Part shown: positions 27,306 through 37,451 of the stretch, piece after piece | How positions within the stretch are numbered: position 1 is the first letter of the stretch | How the letters are laid out: each line of letters opens with the position of its first letter | NCBI GenBank assembly: GCA_013112545.1 | Contig: JABFGJ010000008.1 | Location: forward strand, 1 to 64,000 | DNA: 64,000 nucleotides | Direction: 5' to 3' | DNA from: Bacteroidota bacterium | GTDB taxonomy: Bacteria > Bacteroidota > Bacteroidia > Flavobacteriales_E > Vicingaceae | Notes under the pieces: model-generated | The model's database searches: none | The model's input: the letters and a program-made list of their open reading frames with translations, nothing else | What the model was told of the DNA's origin: nothing | Program-made: the position numbers and the translations under genes

Positions 27306-27869
27306 TTACTTCATTGCAAAAATAGATGCATTTTTTTTAGTATTTAAAGCAATGCAGTCTAAATTTGATAAATCTACTGTTTGAGTGCTTGTACCAATAT
27401 TATAATCAACTGTGTTTGACTCTATATTAACTGTAATTAAATTATGACTTTCGCCATTTTTTACAAAATTCCAAGTTGATTCCTCTTCAGAGAAAACCAT
27501 TTCTCCTTGGTCAATTAATGCTCCATCTTTTAGTTGTTGAAAAACCATTTTGTTTTTTGTAGCAGTAATTTTATAGTTTTCACCATCCATTTTTGCATAT
27601 TGAACTTCAATTTCTCCTTCGGCCATAGCTATTGGGTTGCTTCCACTCCAAAACTCAATTAGGTTGAAAATAACAGTATCTAAAAAGCCAGCTACTCCAT
27701 ATACAGGAATAATGTTCATTACATAAAACATTAACGTTTTTAGAAATTTATTTTCAAAAGTGCTTTCATTGAACTCCCATACTTTTCTGGTTAGTTCAAA
27801 ACTTCCAAAACAGCCTGTCTGAGTAATCATAATTGACGCAGCTACTGCTGTAAACAATATTTTTTTCAT
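27306..27869 (-). CDS. DUF3332 family lipoprotein
   Basis: The 187-residue protein has a lipobox Cys at 20 (MITQTGC). The block GSFELTRKVWEFNEST ... IPVYGVAGFLDTVIFNLIEFWSGSNPIAM is the recognisable DUF3332 core. The function of this family is unknown. It forms its own unit with a terminator-like hairpin behind it. Confidence 0.82.
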   Translation of the reverse strand: MKKILFTAVAASIMITQTGCFGSFELTRKVWEFNESTFENKFLKTLMFYVMNIIPVYGVAGFLDTVIFNLIEFWSGSNPIAMAEGEIEVQYAKMDGENYKITATKNKMVFQQLKDGALIDQGEMVFSEEESTWNFVKNGESHNLITVNIESNTVDYNIGTSTQTVDLSNLDCIALNTKKNASIFAMK

Positions 27870-27986
27870 ATTTATTTAGTTTAAAATGAGCAATAAACAT
27901 AACTATAATATTCTATTGTTTTAAAGTTAAAAACTTTAATTATTAACTTATACAAAACTTACAATAATTTGTACTTTCGCCAGTAA

Positions 27987-30002
27987 ATGAATTTTATCTA
28001 TCCAGAGTTCCTTTATGCACTAGGATTCCTAGTAATTCCGATAATCATTCATCTTTTTAATTTTCGCAGGTATAAAACAGTTCGTTTTTCGCAGGTTCGC
28101 TTTTTAAAAGAACTAAAACAGCAAACCAAATCAACTTCTAGGCTAAAACATTTACTCGTGTTAATTTCTCGATGTTTATTGTTCGCTTCACTTGTTATTG
28201 CATTTGCTCAGCCCTATCTTCTAGATAACGAAATGAAGCCAATGGGTAAAAAAGGAGTTATCATTTACTTAGACAACTCATTTTCCATGGCATCAGAAAG
28301 TGAAAAAGGAATTCTATTTGAGCTAGGAAAAAACAAAGTACTTGAAATTATAGCTGCTTATGGTGCCGATGAAAAATTTAATTTAATTACTAACGACATC
28401 GATCAAAATAGCTATAAATGGTTAAAAAAAGAGCGTATCATTGAGAAGCTGCAAGAAGCCGAACTTAGCCCGATTTTTAGATCTTTAAGTGAAGTAAATC
28501 TGATTCAACAAGAGTTATTTCAAGCAGAAAGTTTAATTCCTGAATTGTATTATATTTCTGATTTTCAAAAAAATAGCTCTGATTTTAAAAACATAAATGA
28601 TACATCAGCACTTAATTTAGTTTATCTAAATTCGATAGAACACAAGAACTTAAGCCTTGATAGTTTGAGTTCTTCTAAACCTTTTCATTTAGAACAAAGC
28701 AATGAAATCATTGAGGCATTTATAACCAACTATTCTGAAGAAAATTTTAATAATGTCCCATTTAATTTATATTTGAATAATTCCCTTAAGTCGCCATCAA
28801 ACACAGACATACAAGCCAAAGAAAAAAAGAGCATCTTTTTTAACTTTATGTCTGATAAAGTAAAAGTTCAGCAAGGTAAAGTGGTGATTAAAGACTATCC
28901 AATAACTTTTGATGATACTTTGTATTACTCATTTGAAATTCAGCAAAAAATTCAAGTGTTTCACATTTTTGACCAAGAAGCTAATAATGGAATCCGCCAT
29001 ATTTATGAATTAGATTCTCTATTTGATTATTCGGCATACAGTCAAACGAAAGTGGATTATGGAATTCTAAAGCAACAAGATTTAATCGTTTTAGATGAAT
29101 TAAAGTCAATTAGTTCAGGATTAGAGCAAGAACTAAAGAAGCATATAGAAAAAGGTGGAAGTCTAGTCATATTCCTTACAAAAGACTTAGACCTCAATAA
29201 TTACAATTTATTTTTCCAAAACATAGGCATTGACAATTTAGTCAAATCGGTTTCGGAGGAAACAAAACTTACATCTATAAATAAAAACGCAGATTTGTAT
29301 AAATCTGTTTTTGAAGAAATTCCAAAAGAAATTGACTTACCCTTCATTAATAATTATTGGACAATAAGCAATTCAAATACTATTATTAGAGAGAAGTTAT
29401 TGGGCTTAACAAATGGATTGCCATATTTATTAAAATACAAATACAAACAAGCCAATGTTTACCTTAATTTATCTTCATTAAACACTGAAACTAGCAATTT
29501 TACTTCTCATGCTATATTTGTTCCCACCATGTATAATATGGCTTTGTACAGTGCTGAAAACAATAAACTTTATCATACCATTGGACAAAAATCAATTCCA
29601 ATCAATATTGGTTATACCAATGAATCTCCTTTAAAAATAAAACGCGGTAATTTTGAATTCATCCCTAAACAACGAAATTCAGGAGGTATAATCTATTTTG
29701 ATTTAGATAATAATAAACTGAGTCCAGGCTATTATAAGCTATTTATTGGTGATAGTCTAAAACAATCTATAGCTGTCAATTACAACAGAAAAGAATCTGA
29801 CATTTCAACGTTTACTCCAAAAGATATAGAGAGAATAGCTGAAGAACAGGGTTTAAAGCCTGTTTTTATAGATGCAACTTCAAGTAATTTGACTTTTAAC
29901 ATAGAAGAACAAACGAAAGGCGTTAAAATTTGGAAGTATTTTATAGTTTTGGCATTAATATTTATTGGGCTTGAAATTCTCTTTTTAAGAATATTGAAAT
30001 AA
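27987..30002 (+). CDS. BatA N-terminal-domain membrane protein
   Basis: The 671 residues start with the BatA-type membrane anchor (MNFIYPEFLYALGFLVIPII, then FNFRRYKTVRFSQVRFLKEL). A second helix follows (about 57-77) and a VWA-like region begins GVIIYLDNSFSM (MIDAS-like D-N-S-F-S). A large extracytoplasmic part and one C-terminal helix (about 650-668) close it. It belongs to a broad Bacteroidota family of unknown function. It lies 5 bp before the dihydroorotase homologue, so the two are probably co-transcribed. TACTTTCG at 27972-27979 is a near-consensus -7 box. Confidence 0.85.
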   Translation: MNFIYPEFLYALGFLVIPIIIHLFNFRRYKTVRFSQVRFLKELKQQTKSTSRLKHLLVLISRCLLFASLVIAFAQPYLLDNEMKPMGKKGVIIYLDNSFSMASESEKGILFELGKNKVLEIIAAYGADEKFNLITNDIDQNSYKWLKKERIIEKLQEAELSPIFRSLSEVNLIQQELFQAESLIPELYYISDFQKNSSDFKNINDTSALNLVYLNSIEHKNLSLDSLSSSKPFHLEQSNEIIEAFITNYSEENFNNVPFNLYLNNSLKSPSNTDIQAKEKKSIFFNFMSDKVKVQQGKVVIKDYPITFDDTLYYSFEIQQKIQVFHIFDQEANNGIRHIYELDSLFDYSAYSQTKVDYGILKQQDLIVLDELKSISSGLEQELKKHIEKGGSLVIFLTKDLDLNNYNLFFQNIGIDNLVKSVSEETKLTSINKNADLYKSVFEEIPKEIDLPFINNYWTISNSNTIIREKLLGLTNGLPYLLKYKYKQANVYLNLSSLNTETSNFTSHAIFVPTMYNMALYSAENNKLYHTIGQKSIPINIGYTNESPLKIKRGNFEFIPKQRNSGGIIYFDLDNNKLSPGYYKLFIGDSLKQSIAVNYNRKESDISTFTPKDIERIAEEQGLKPVFIDATSSNLTFNIEEQTKGVKIWKYFIVLALIFIGLEILFLRILK

Positions 30003-30007
30003 CACCT

Positions 30008-31273
30008 ATGAAGCATTTAATTCAATCTGCAACTATTGTTGACCCTACAAGTAAACACCATTTGAAACAAGTTGACTTAATCATTGAAAATGGCATAATT
30101 ACAACTATTGGAGAAGATTTAAAAGCAGATGATTGTGTCATAATTCAATCGAAAAACCTACACCTATCTAAAGGATGGATTGATTTAAAAGCTAATTATC
30201 AAGACCCTGGCTTTGAATATAAAGAAGATATAGAATCAGGAAGTAAAGCTTCTGCTAGCGGTGGTTTCACGAAGGTTTGTATCTCTCCGTTAAGTCTGCC
30301 AGTTATTGATTCTAAGGCTCAAGTTGATTATGTGAAAAATAAAGCTAAGAATCAACTTGTAGATGTTTTGCCCTATGCTTGTATATCGAAAGATGCGAAA
30401 GGCAAAGAATTAGCTGAAATGTATGACATGCACCAATCTGGTGCTATTGCTTTTACAGATGATAAAAGAGCCATTAGAAACCCAAATTTATTATTAAGGG
30501 CTTTGTTATATACTCAGTCATTTGATGGTTTAATTCTCAGTTTTCCGCATACTCATGAGATTGCAGAACATGGTGTAATGAATGAAGGAAATGTTAGTAC
30601 CCATTTGGGGTTAAATGGAATTCCCGAATTAGCTGAGGACTTAATGTGCATTAGAGATATACACCTGACTGAATATAGCAATGGGAGAATTCATTTCTCA
30701 CAAATATCAAGTAGCAAATCAATTGAACTAATTAAATTAGCTAAAAAACAAGGACTTAATATCACTTGCGACATTGCATCCTATAGCATTGCATTATCTG
30801 ATGAAGAATTGTACGGCTTTGATAGTCGATTGAAAACACTACCTCCATTGCGTTCAAAAGAAACAATTAAAAACCTAATAAAAGGTATTAAAAGTGGTGT
30901 TGTTGATGCAATTTGCTCTGACCATACACCGGAGGATATAGAAAACAAGAAGAAAGAGTTTGATTATGCAGCTTTTGGAATCATCAATGCGCAAACAGCT
31001 TTTTCTAGTGCCTTTGATGCTTTGAATTCGCAATTAGATGTAACCTCAATCATTCAATTGTTTACAGAGGGACCAGCAAAAGTGTTAAAGCTTAATTTAG
31101 AGAGCATTGAACAGGGAAACAAAGCTAATTTAACGCTATTTGATCCAGAATTAAACTTTACTTTCACAAAAGACAAGGTGATTTCTAAATCTAAAAATTC
31201 ACCTTTTTTCAAAAAAGAATTGAAAGGAAAAGTAATTGGCGTTTTTAACAATAAGAAGGTTCACATAAATTAA
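30008..31273 (+). CDS. Dihydroorotase homologue lacking metal ligands
   Basis: The 421 residues follow the dihydroorotase fold, with GFEYKEDIESGSKASASGGFTKV, LPPLRSKETI and CSDHTPED. The metal-binding histidines are replaced: DxHxH reads D59-L-K-A-N63, the HxxH site reads H229-F-S-Q232, and the PHH site reads S258-Y-S260. Only Asp305 of the classical set is clearly kept. It therefore looks non-catalytic, like the PyrC' scaffold partners known for some aspartate transcarbamoylases. Divergent dihydroorotase paralogues are common in Bacteroidota. A true pyrC is not in this window. Confidence 0.85.
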   Translation: MKHLIQSATIVDPTSKHHLKQVDLIIENGIITTIGEDLKADDCVIIQSKNLHLSKGWIDLKANYQDPGFEYKEDIESGSKASASGGFTKVCISPLSLPVIDSKAQVDYVKNKAKNQLVDVLPYACISKDAKGKELAEMYDMHQSGAIAFTDDKRAIRNPNLLLRALLYTQSFDGLILSFPHTHEIAEHGVMNEGNVSTHLGLNGIPELAEDLMCIRDIHLTEYSNGRIHFSQISSSKSIELIKLAKKQGLNITCDIASYSIALSDEELYGFDSRLKTLPPLRSKETIKNLIKGIKSGVVDAICSDHTPEDIENKKKEFDYAAFGIINAQTAFSSAFDALNSQLDVTSIIQLFTEGPAKVLKLNLESIEQGNKANLTLFDPELNFTFTKDKVISKSKNSPFFKKELKGKVIGVFNNKKVHIN

Positions 31274-32250
31274 TCGTGTTCTCTACCTTTAATTTTTTGA
31301 TCTTTTATTTCTTCTTCTAGCTGTTTATCTTCTTCTTGCATTTTATTTAAATCAACTTTCTTTCCCAAATTGTCTAAATTAGGTTGACCTGCATCTACCC
31401 AGGCAGTAAACCACAATGAACCTATCATGGAAATGGCTTTTCTCATTCTCGACTCCACCATATCACCCATTCTAGCATCATAAGCTAATGCAAAAGCTTG
31501 TGAATATTGCTTTACCATAGAATTACCACGTTGTTCAAATGCATACTTTTGATCACTAGACATCTTTTCTGTAATGTCTTTTTCGATAAAAAACACAGAA
31601 TCCAGGTAGGAATGACTCTCCTCTACAGCATCCCAAATACGATGTATAGGATATTTTATATATTCTGCTCTACCTACTAAATAATCAAAATTATCAGCAG
31701 TAATTTCAGGAATTCTTGATTCCCACAATCCGTGAATTCCTTTTTGGTTGGTTAATTGACCATTGTAATTTTTTGTAGTATGAAGAGGAACATGCGCATC
31801 AGCAATATAATGTCCTAAATCTGCCGATAGCCTCAGTATGTTATTGGCGTCATTTTCTTTAAAGGCTTTTGTTAAATAATAAGTCATTTTAGAAACATGC
31901 CAAGGCACAATGCCATAAGCCATTAAAGTGTCTTCTGAGTATTTTTCAACAGCATCATTCCAATATCTTGGCACAGAATCAAATGGATTTTCACCCGATT
32001 TTGCATAATGGTCGATATCTATGTAGTGCCTTGGTGCTTCATTTTTACTTGCATATCTCCTTTTGTCAGGATCTACAGCATGAGCCGTAATGTATTCTAT
32101 GTTTTCTTTATAGAATCCAATCATTTTAGGAGGTAAAGTAAAAACGGCCATACGATTTATTCTTCGGTGACCATAAAAACCCCAAGATTGAAACAAACAG
32201 CCAAACAAAACAAGGCTTAACAATTTGATATATTGGGATTTAAACTTCAA
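31270..32250 (-). CDS. Exported zinc-dependent phospholipase C / S1-P1 nuclease-like protein
   Basis: The 326 residues have an N-terminal signal segment ending near W23-GFY-G-H28. In this fold the mature N-terminal Trp and nearby His bind the zinc cluster. Further ligand motifs are visible: RHYIDIDHY, VPWHV and GHYIADAHVPLHTTKNY. It hydrolyses phosphodiesters in characterised relatives; lipid versus nucleic acid cannot be told here. The C-terminus is highly charged (EEDKQLEEEIKDQK). It overlaps comB by 11 bp. Confidence 0.82.
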   Translation of the reverse strand: MKFKSQYIKLLSLVLFGCLFQSWGFYGHRRINRMAVFTLPPKMIGFYKENIEYITAHAVDPDKRRYASKNEAPRHYIDIDHYAKSGENPFDSVPRYWNDAVEKYSEDTLMAYGIVPWHVSKMTYYLTKAFKENDANNILRLSADLGHYIADAHVPLHTTKNYNGQLTNQKGIHGLWESRIPEITADNFDYLVGRAEYIKYPIHRIWDAVEESHSYLDSVFFIEKDITEKMSSDQKYAFEQRGNSMVKQYSQAFALAYDARMGDMVESRMRKAISMIGSLWFTAWVDAGQPNLDNLGKKVDLNKMQEEDKQLEEEIKDQKIKGREHD

Positions 32251-32980
32251 CTTTTAATGTATTTCCTTTTAAAATAGGCACTAATTCAATGATATTTTCT
32301 TGCAAACAATACTCTATATCTTTTTCCAGATTTAACCTAGCTAATCTATTACGATGCGAAGAGTTTTTCAAGAATTCATTTAAATCACCTTTTGCTTGGT
32401 CGTAAAGACAAGAAGCAGCAATGGATGAATCGGACAAACCAATAAATCGTTCGTTCTTTTTTAAATGATAAACTACAGCTCCTGCAAATAAAGTATCTTC
32501 TAAATTAAAGCGATCTTTCCATCCAGAGCATAGTAATATAACATCTTTGTCTTTTTTTTCAAGGTAGTCACAAATAGCTTTTAAATTTAGAAAAGAGCCA
32601 ATTACTACTTCACTAGCATCTTTTGCATAATTTATCGCTTTTGTTCCATTCGTTGTTGTTAGCACAACCTCTTTTCCTTTCATTTCAGGCTTCATATAAC
32701 TAAAGGGAGAATTCCCAATATCAAAACCTTCTACAATTTCACCTGATCGCTCAGCTGCAGCTAGCATTCCAGTGTCTTGGTACTTTCTTGCCTCTTCTAT
32801 AGTCAAAACCGGAATAATGCCTTTTACACCGTTTTCAAATGCTGTACAAATAGCCGAGGTCGCTCTAAAAATATCAATGACAACAACAATGCAATCTTTG
32901 TTTTTAAAGTAAACAGGAAACAGGTTAGGCGAAACACAAACCTCTATTCTCCTTTGATTTTCGTTAATTATTGTTTCCAT
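32240..32980 (-). CDS. comB: 2-phosphosulfolactate phosphatase
   Basis: The 246-residue ComB-family phosphatase contains VVIDIFRATSAICTAF, AAERSGEIVEGFDIGNSP and VLTTTNGTKAI, all characteristic. ComB makes sulfolactate from phosphosulfolactate. In Bacteroidota this may feed sulfonate or sulfonolipid metabolism, though no other such gene is adjacent. It is coupled to gcvT by a TAATG stop-start overlap. Confidence 0.88.
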   Translation of the reverse strand: METIINENQRRIEVCVSPNLFPVYFKNKDCIVVVIDIFRATSAICTAFENGVKGIIPVLTIEEARKYQDTGMLAAAERSGEIVEGFDIGNSPFSYMKPEMKGKEVVLTTTNGTKAINYAKDASEVVIGSFLNLKAICDYLEKKDKDVILLCSGWKDRFNLEDTLFAGAVVYHLKKNERFIGLSDSSIAASCLYDQAKGDLNEFLKNSSHRNRLARLNLEKDIEYCLQENIIELVPILKGNTLKVEV

Positions 32981-34065
32981 TAAACAAATGGAGGTTTAAC
33001 TATTTGTGCTTTTAATTGTTTTCCTCTAACTGATAAATAGATTTCAGTCCCAACTTTAGCGTGCTCAGTGGCAACATAAGCTAATCCAATTCCATTTTTT
33101 AAGGTTGGTGAACTAGTACCTGAAGTAACTTTTCCGATGATATTTTCATCAACATCACATAAATCGTAATCTTTTCTTGGGATACCGCGATCTAGCATGA
33201 TAAAAGCAACAAGTTTTCTTGCAACGCCTTTTTCTTTTTGCTCTTTAAAAAGCTTAGCATCAACAAAATCTTTCGTGAATTTAGTAACCCAGCCTAAGCC
33301 AGCTTCTATAGGTGAAGTGTTATCATCAATATCATTTCCATATAAACAAAATCCTTTTTCTAATCTTAACGTATCTCTAGCTCCTAAACCAGCAGGCATT
33401 ATTCCAACTCCTCTACCCGCTTCCATGATAGCATTCCAAATTTTTTCAGCGTATTCATTTTCAAAATAAATCTCAAATCCACCAGAACCTGTATAACCAG
33501 TTGCAGAAATCAAGACATTATCAAAACCAGCGAATTTTCCTTTTTCGAAAGTGTAATATTTCATGTCAGCCAAGTTGATATCGGTTAAAGATTGTAGTGC
33601 TTCTACTGCTTTAGGTCCTTGAATTGCCAATAAAGAAGTTCGATCAGAAATATCTTGCATTTCAGCACCAAATGTGTTTTGAGATTGTATCCAATCCCAA
33701 TCTTTTTGGATATTAGAAGCATTGACTACCAACATATAAGTATTTTCTGAAAGCATATAAATTAATAAGTCATCAACAATGCCTCCTCTACCATTGGGCA
33801 TACATGAATACTGAATCTTACCAGGCACTAATACTGAAGCGTCATTGGTGCTAATTTTCTGAATTAAATCTAAGGCTTTACTTCCTTTTATTATAAATTC
33901 ACCCATGTGTGAAACATCAAACATACCTACGCTATTTCTAACAGCATTGTGCTCTTCTGTTAAGCCAGAATACTGGAGTGGCATGTTATAGCCAGCAAAA
34001 GGCACCATTTTAGCACCTAAATCTATGTGTACTTTGTTTAAAGCAGTGTATTTTAAATCTTCCAT
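32980..34065 (-). CDS. gcvT: Glycine cleavage system T protein (aminomethyltransferase)
   Basis: The 361-residue THF-dependent enzyme of the glycine cleavage complex is identified by [24 protein letters not shown] and [10 protein letters not shown] near the N-terminus. [22 protein letters not shown] and [19 protein letters not shown] follow. It releases ammonia and transfers the methylene group to tetrahydrofolate. The partners gcvP and gcvH are not in the window. Confidence 0.96.
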   Translation of the reverse strand: MEDLKYTALNKVHIDLGAKMVPFAGYNMPLQYSGLTEEHNAVRNSVGMFDVSHMGEFIIKGSKALDLIQKISTNDASVLVPGKIQYSCMPNGRGGIVDDLLIYMLSENTYMLVVNASNIQKDWDWIQSQNTFGAEMQDISDRTSLLAIQGPKAVEALQSLTDINLADMKYYTFEKGKFAGFDNVLISATGYTGSGGFEIYFENEYAEKIWNAIMEAGRGVGIMPAGLGARDTLRLEKGFCLYGNDIDDNTSPIEAGLGWVTKFTKDFVDAKLFKEQKEKGVARKLVAFIMLDRGIPRKDYDLCDVDENIIGKVTSGTSSPTLKNGIGLAYVATEHAKVGTEIYLSVRGKQLKAQIVKPPFV

Positions 34066-34067
34066 AT

Positions 34068-35150
34068 TTATTTTAATAATTCGTTAAAGTAGTTAATATA
34101 GCGCATTTTGTGTGCATTAACTGAATATTTTTCTTCAATTGTTTTACGTGCATTTGAGCCAAGCCTAGCTCTTAGCTCTGCATTATCAATGAGTAAGGAT
34201 AGTTTTTCTATCCACTCTTCATTCGTCTGAACTAAAAACCCATTGTAGTCGTTAATGATTATTTCTTTGTTCACACCTACAGGAGACAATAATGCAACTG
34301 AATTCATTGCCATGTATTGTAGCCCTTTAAATCCACATTTTCCTTGGCTCCATTCATCGTCTAATAAAGGCATAATTCCAATGTCAATTTCTTCTAATTG
34401 CTCAATTTCAGTGTCTTTACACCATTTTTCATTCTTAATTTCTACTCCTTTCAATTCAAATGGTACATCACAAATAACTTTGAAGTATATTTTATTTTTG
34501 TACTTTAAGCTCAGTTCTTTAAAAACATTGTCCAAAAGGTATAGGTATTTAAGAGTCGTTTGTGTTCCTGTCCATCCGATGCAAATTGAATCGGAATTGT
34601 TTTGCTTTTTACGAATGTGGTAATTGGTGTCAATGGTAGTAGGAATAACTTTTACATTTTTACAAAACTGACTAGCATAATCAGCTAAGAATTGGTTTCC
34701 TGCAAATACCATATCAGAGCTAGCCAATATCTCATCAGTTTTTTTGGGGTTTTTAAAAAATTGTAAAGTTTTATTACCCGCTGAAACATTGGGCAGCCAA
34801 ATGGCATCATCAAAATCGAAGATGATTTTCGCTTTAGATTTTGCAAACTTCTTTTCGAAATAGGTACTACCTGTTAAAAGAGCCTCTCTAAAAATAAAGA
34901 TAATGTCATAATTATTTGCATTTGCAAGATTCTTTAAACGGATACCCCATGTTTTTCTGGCAAGATTGGCTTTTTTGAAATATTTCCCTTTTTGATATAA
35001 AAAAACATCATCTTCTTCGCTAATGATGTTAGAAAAATGCACTTCAAAGTTGTTCTCCTCAATAAAATCAAGATATTGCTCAAATCTGAAGCGCTGCCCA
35101 GGAGAGCGCCCTATACGATGATTAGCTATAAAGAGAATTTTCTTTTTCAT
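34068..35150 (-). CDS. Glycosyltransferase, GT4-like
   Basis: The 360 residues have the GT-B layout. The N-terminal domain starts [20 protein letters not shown]. The C-terminal nucleotide-sugar domain contains [14 protein letters not shown] and [26 protein letters not shown], a variant of the GT4 E-x7-E region. It is the last of three surface-polysaccharide-type genes on this strand, 2 bp from the methyltransferase. Donor and acceptor are unknown. Confidence 0.82.
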   Translation of the reverse strand: MKKKILFIANHRIGRSPGQRFRFEQYLDFIEENNFEVHFSNIISEEDDVFLYQKGKYFKKANLARKTWGIRLKNLANANNYDIIFIFREALLTGSTYFEKKFAKSKAKIIFDFDDAIWLPNVSAGNKTLQFFKNPKKTDEILASSDMVFAGNQFLADYASQFCKNVKVIPTTIDTNYHIRKKQNNSDSICIGWTGTQTTLKYLYLLDNVFKELSLKYKNKIYFKVICDVPFELKGVEIKNEKWCKDTEIEQLEEIDIGIMPLLDDEWSQGKCGFKGLQYMAMNSVALLSPVGVNKEIIINDYNGFLVQTNEEWIEKLSLLIDNAELRARLGSNARKTIEEKYSVNAHKMRYINYFNELLK

Positions 35151-35151
35151 T

Positions 35152-36051
35152 TCATATTTTTTGAGCTAAAACATGCCAATAAGGTTCGTTTTCTGAAAAT
35201 ACAATGTTTTTCATACCAGCTTCTTCTAACATAGCTTGAATTTCCATTTTTGTAAAACGCTGTTCTAAAGGAGTACCAAAGCGGTCTAAAGCATCGTTTC
35301 GAATAATGTTCCAACTTTTGTCTCTGTAATACGCCAATGGAACTTTTAAATACAAGCTCCCCCCTAGTATTACTTTCAATAATTTACTTAAAGCTATAAA
35401 AGGCAAGTAAATAAATACAGCAATTAAATCACAAATAAATTGCTTTAAAAAATGTGGAAGAGAAGAAATTATTTTCCTGAACAATGTACTTATATTAAAA
35501 ATGGCTTTATATAAGAAACCTCTATTGTCAAGCGCATAATACAAATAAATCAATGCAAATCCATTCGGTTTTAATTTCTTAATCAAAGACTTAAGTGCTT
35601 TGCCGGTATCTGGAATATGATGTAAAACCCCTAAAGAAATCACAAAATCAAAAGTATTGTCATCAAAAGGAATGGTATCTACTCCTGCTTGTGTAAAGCG
35701 AACGTTTTCGAGATTTCCATAATGCTTGCATGCGCTAAAAACAGCTTCACTGGGGTCAATGGCTTCAATAAACCCAGCTTTGTCAGCCATGTATTTCGTC
35801 CATCTACCTGACCCGCAACCTAAATCTAAAACATAAGAAGATTTATTAAGCGCATTTTCGCTAACAATATCAAAGTATTGATCTCCAGCATTTTTTATTT
35901 CTTCTTTAGAAAATGCATCAAATTTTAACCACTCCTCTCCAAACGACTCAACAGTAGTTAAATCAATATTTTCAGAACCTGTTCCAAAACAAAACACTTC
36001 TCTCTCGCCTACTTTCCTTTTATTCTCTTCGATTGTGCTGTATGGTTTCAT
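35152..36051 (-). CDS. Class I SAM-dependent methyltransferase
   Basis: The 299 residues contain SAM-binding motif I (VLDLGCGSGRWTKYMADKAG), then IEAIDPSEAV and the post-motif FVISLGVLHHIPDTGKALKS. The second half has hydrophobic stretches (about 170-225). It lies between two glycosyltransferases, suggesting methylation of a glycan or lipid-linked sugar. The acceptor is not identifiable. Confidence 0.86.
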   Translation of the reverse strand: MKPYSTIEENKRKVGEREVFCFGTGSENIDLTTVESFGEEWLKFDAFSKEEIKNAGDQYFDIVSENALNKSSYVLDLGCGSGRWTKYMADKAGFIEAIDPSEAVFSACKHYGNLENVRFTQAGVDTIPFDDNTFDFVISLGVLHHIPDTGKALKSLIKKLKPNGFALIYLYYALDNRGFLYKAIFNISTLFRKIISSLPHFLKQFICDLIAVFIYLPFIALSKLLKVILGGSLYLKVPLAYYRDKSWNIIRNDALDRFGTPLEQRFTKMEIQAMLEEAGMKNIVFSENEPYWHVLAQKI

Positions 36052-36073
36052 CCTCTTATTTTATGCAAAAAAA

Positions 36074-37291
36074 CTAAAGATTTTTATATAATTCATGGTA
36101 TCTATTAATTCCCATTTCACTGGTGAATAATTCTAATGCAGCTGCTCTAATTTCTTTTTTTGGTTTATTAAATTCCAGTAATTGCTTGGCTGATTCTCGG
36201 TAACTTTCTTTGTTGAAATCAGTTAAAACGATTCCGCATTGAGTTGATTTTAAAATGGAATCGGTATCTCCCAAACCACTGTTTGCCACAATCGGCAATC
36301 CTAGGCTCATTACTTCTGCCTGTTTTGTTGGAGAAACTGCTTTGCCAGAAAATGAAGTGACAATAAAGAAAATTGATGCATTGCCGATTGAAATATAGCT
36401 TGGGATTTCGTTGTATTCACAAGAAGTAATTACAATACTTTTAGAGTCTAAGTCAATTTCTTGGCAAATTCCATGAATATCCGATGTATCGCTTTTAGAA
36501 ATAAACAATAAGTTAGAATCTTGCTTTAAAGTTTTAAATTCTTTGTAAAACTCCAACATTTCTCTCAACATATACCGAGCGCCTAATGAGCCTAAATAAG
36601 TTATAACAAAGTTATTCTCAGGAATATTTAATTCATTTTTAAGCTGCTTCACTTTTTCATTTTCGATAGTGTTTGGGTCAAAATGATTGATGTCAACACA
36701 ACAGGGAACCACTAAAAAATTATTCTTGGTTTCGAAAAAAGTTTTGATGTATTCTTTGGCATTTTCAGTTAAGGTGACAATAGCATCGGCCTTAGCAAAT
36801 AAAATCTTTTCTTTTCGCTTAAAGTGGTGATATAAAAAACGGTAGATCGGGTTACTTAAACTCCATATTTTACCATCAACACGCTCGTCTGCCCAAAAAC
36901 CCCGAATATCAAAAATTAGTTTTGCAGCTGAGTTTTTACATAAGTTATACCCAATATTCGCAGGGATAATTGAACGACAATGAACTAAATCGAAGTTAGC
37001 ACTTCGAAATATCATTTGTGCTTTTTTCTTTAATCGATAGGTATTTAAACTAGGAGATATTACTGGAATATTTGCCTTGTAAAATGTATAATGCCATTGA
37101 ATGTTGGCCGCAAGGCATTTAGCTTGAACAAGGTCTCTGTTCTTTTCAAAATTCGCCACTTTTTCGCAACTCAATATGGTGATTTGATGACCAAGTTTAC
37201 TTAAGCCAACATAATAAGGCAAAATCTGAGATTGACCTAAAGGGTCAGTCAAACCATCGTAAGAAATAAAGAGTGATTTTTTAAGACTCAA
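36074..37291 (-). CDS. Glycosyltransferase family 4 protein
   Basis: The 405 residues have a GT-B fold: an N-terminal SYDGLTDPLGQSQILPYYVGL acceptor-domain start and a C-terminal ITYLGSLGARYMLREMLEFY. KQAEVMSLGLPIVANSGLGDTDSI is a GT4-type donor-site loop. It is first in the minus-strand glycosyltransferase-methyltransferase-glycosyltransferase group. The sugar is unknown. Confidence 0.85.
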   Translation of the reverse strand: MSLKKSLFISYDGLTDPLGQSQILPYYVGLSKLGHQITILSCEKVANFEKNRDLVQAKCLAANIQWHYTFYKANIPVISPSLNTYRLKKKAQMIFRSANFDLVHCRSIIPANIGYNLCKNSAAKLIFDIRGFWADERVDGKIWSLSNPIYRFLYHHFKRKEKILFAKADAIVTLTENAKEYIKTFFETKNNFLVVPCCVDINHFDPNTIENEKVKQLKNELNIPENNFVITYLGSLGARYMLREMLEFYKEFKTLKQDSNLLFISKSDTSDIHGICQEIDLDSKSIVITSCEYNEIPSYISIGNASIFFIVTSFSGKAVSPTKQAEVMSLGLPIVANSGLGDTDSILKSTQCGIVLTDFNKESYRESAKQLLEFNKPKKEIRAAALELFTSEMGINRYHELYKNL

Positions 37292-37451
37292 TTTTATCCG
37301 AATTAGTAGCGTTTTGAATTCTGTGCAATTATACCTTTAGTTTTTTAAACTATGCAAAAATTATTCTTTTAGTTGGTTTAGAAGTAACAAAAGAGAATAA
37401 TTAAGTGGACAAATCCATTTTATGTGTTGTCTTGATGTAAAAAAATAAAAA

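Noticed and set aside
37359-37402. Inverted repeat AATTATTCT/AGAATAATT before the NHL-repeat gene
   Set aside because: It has only A+T-rich 9-bp arms with a 26-nt loop and no T run, so it is not distinguishable from chance in this composition.
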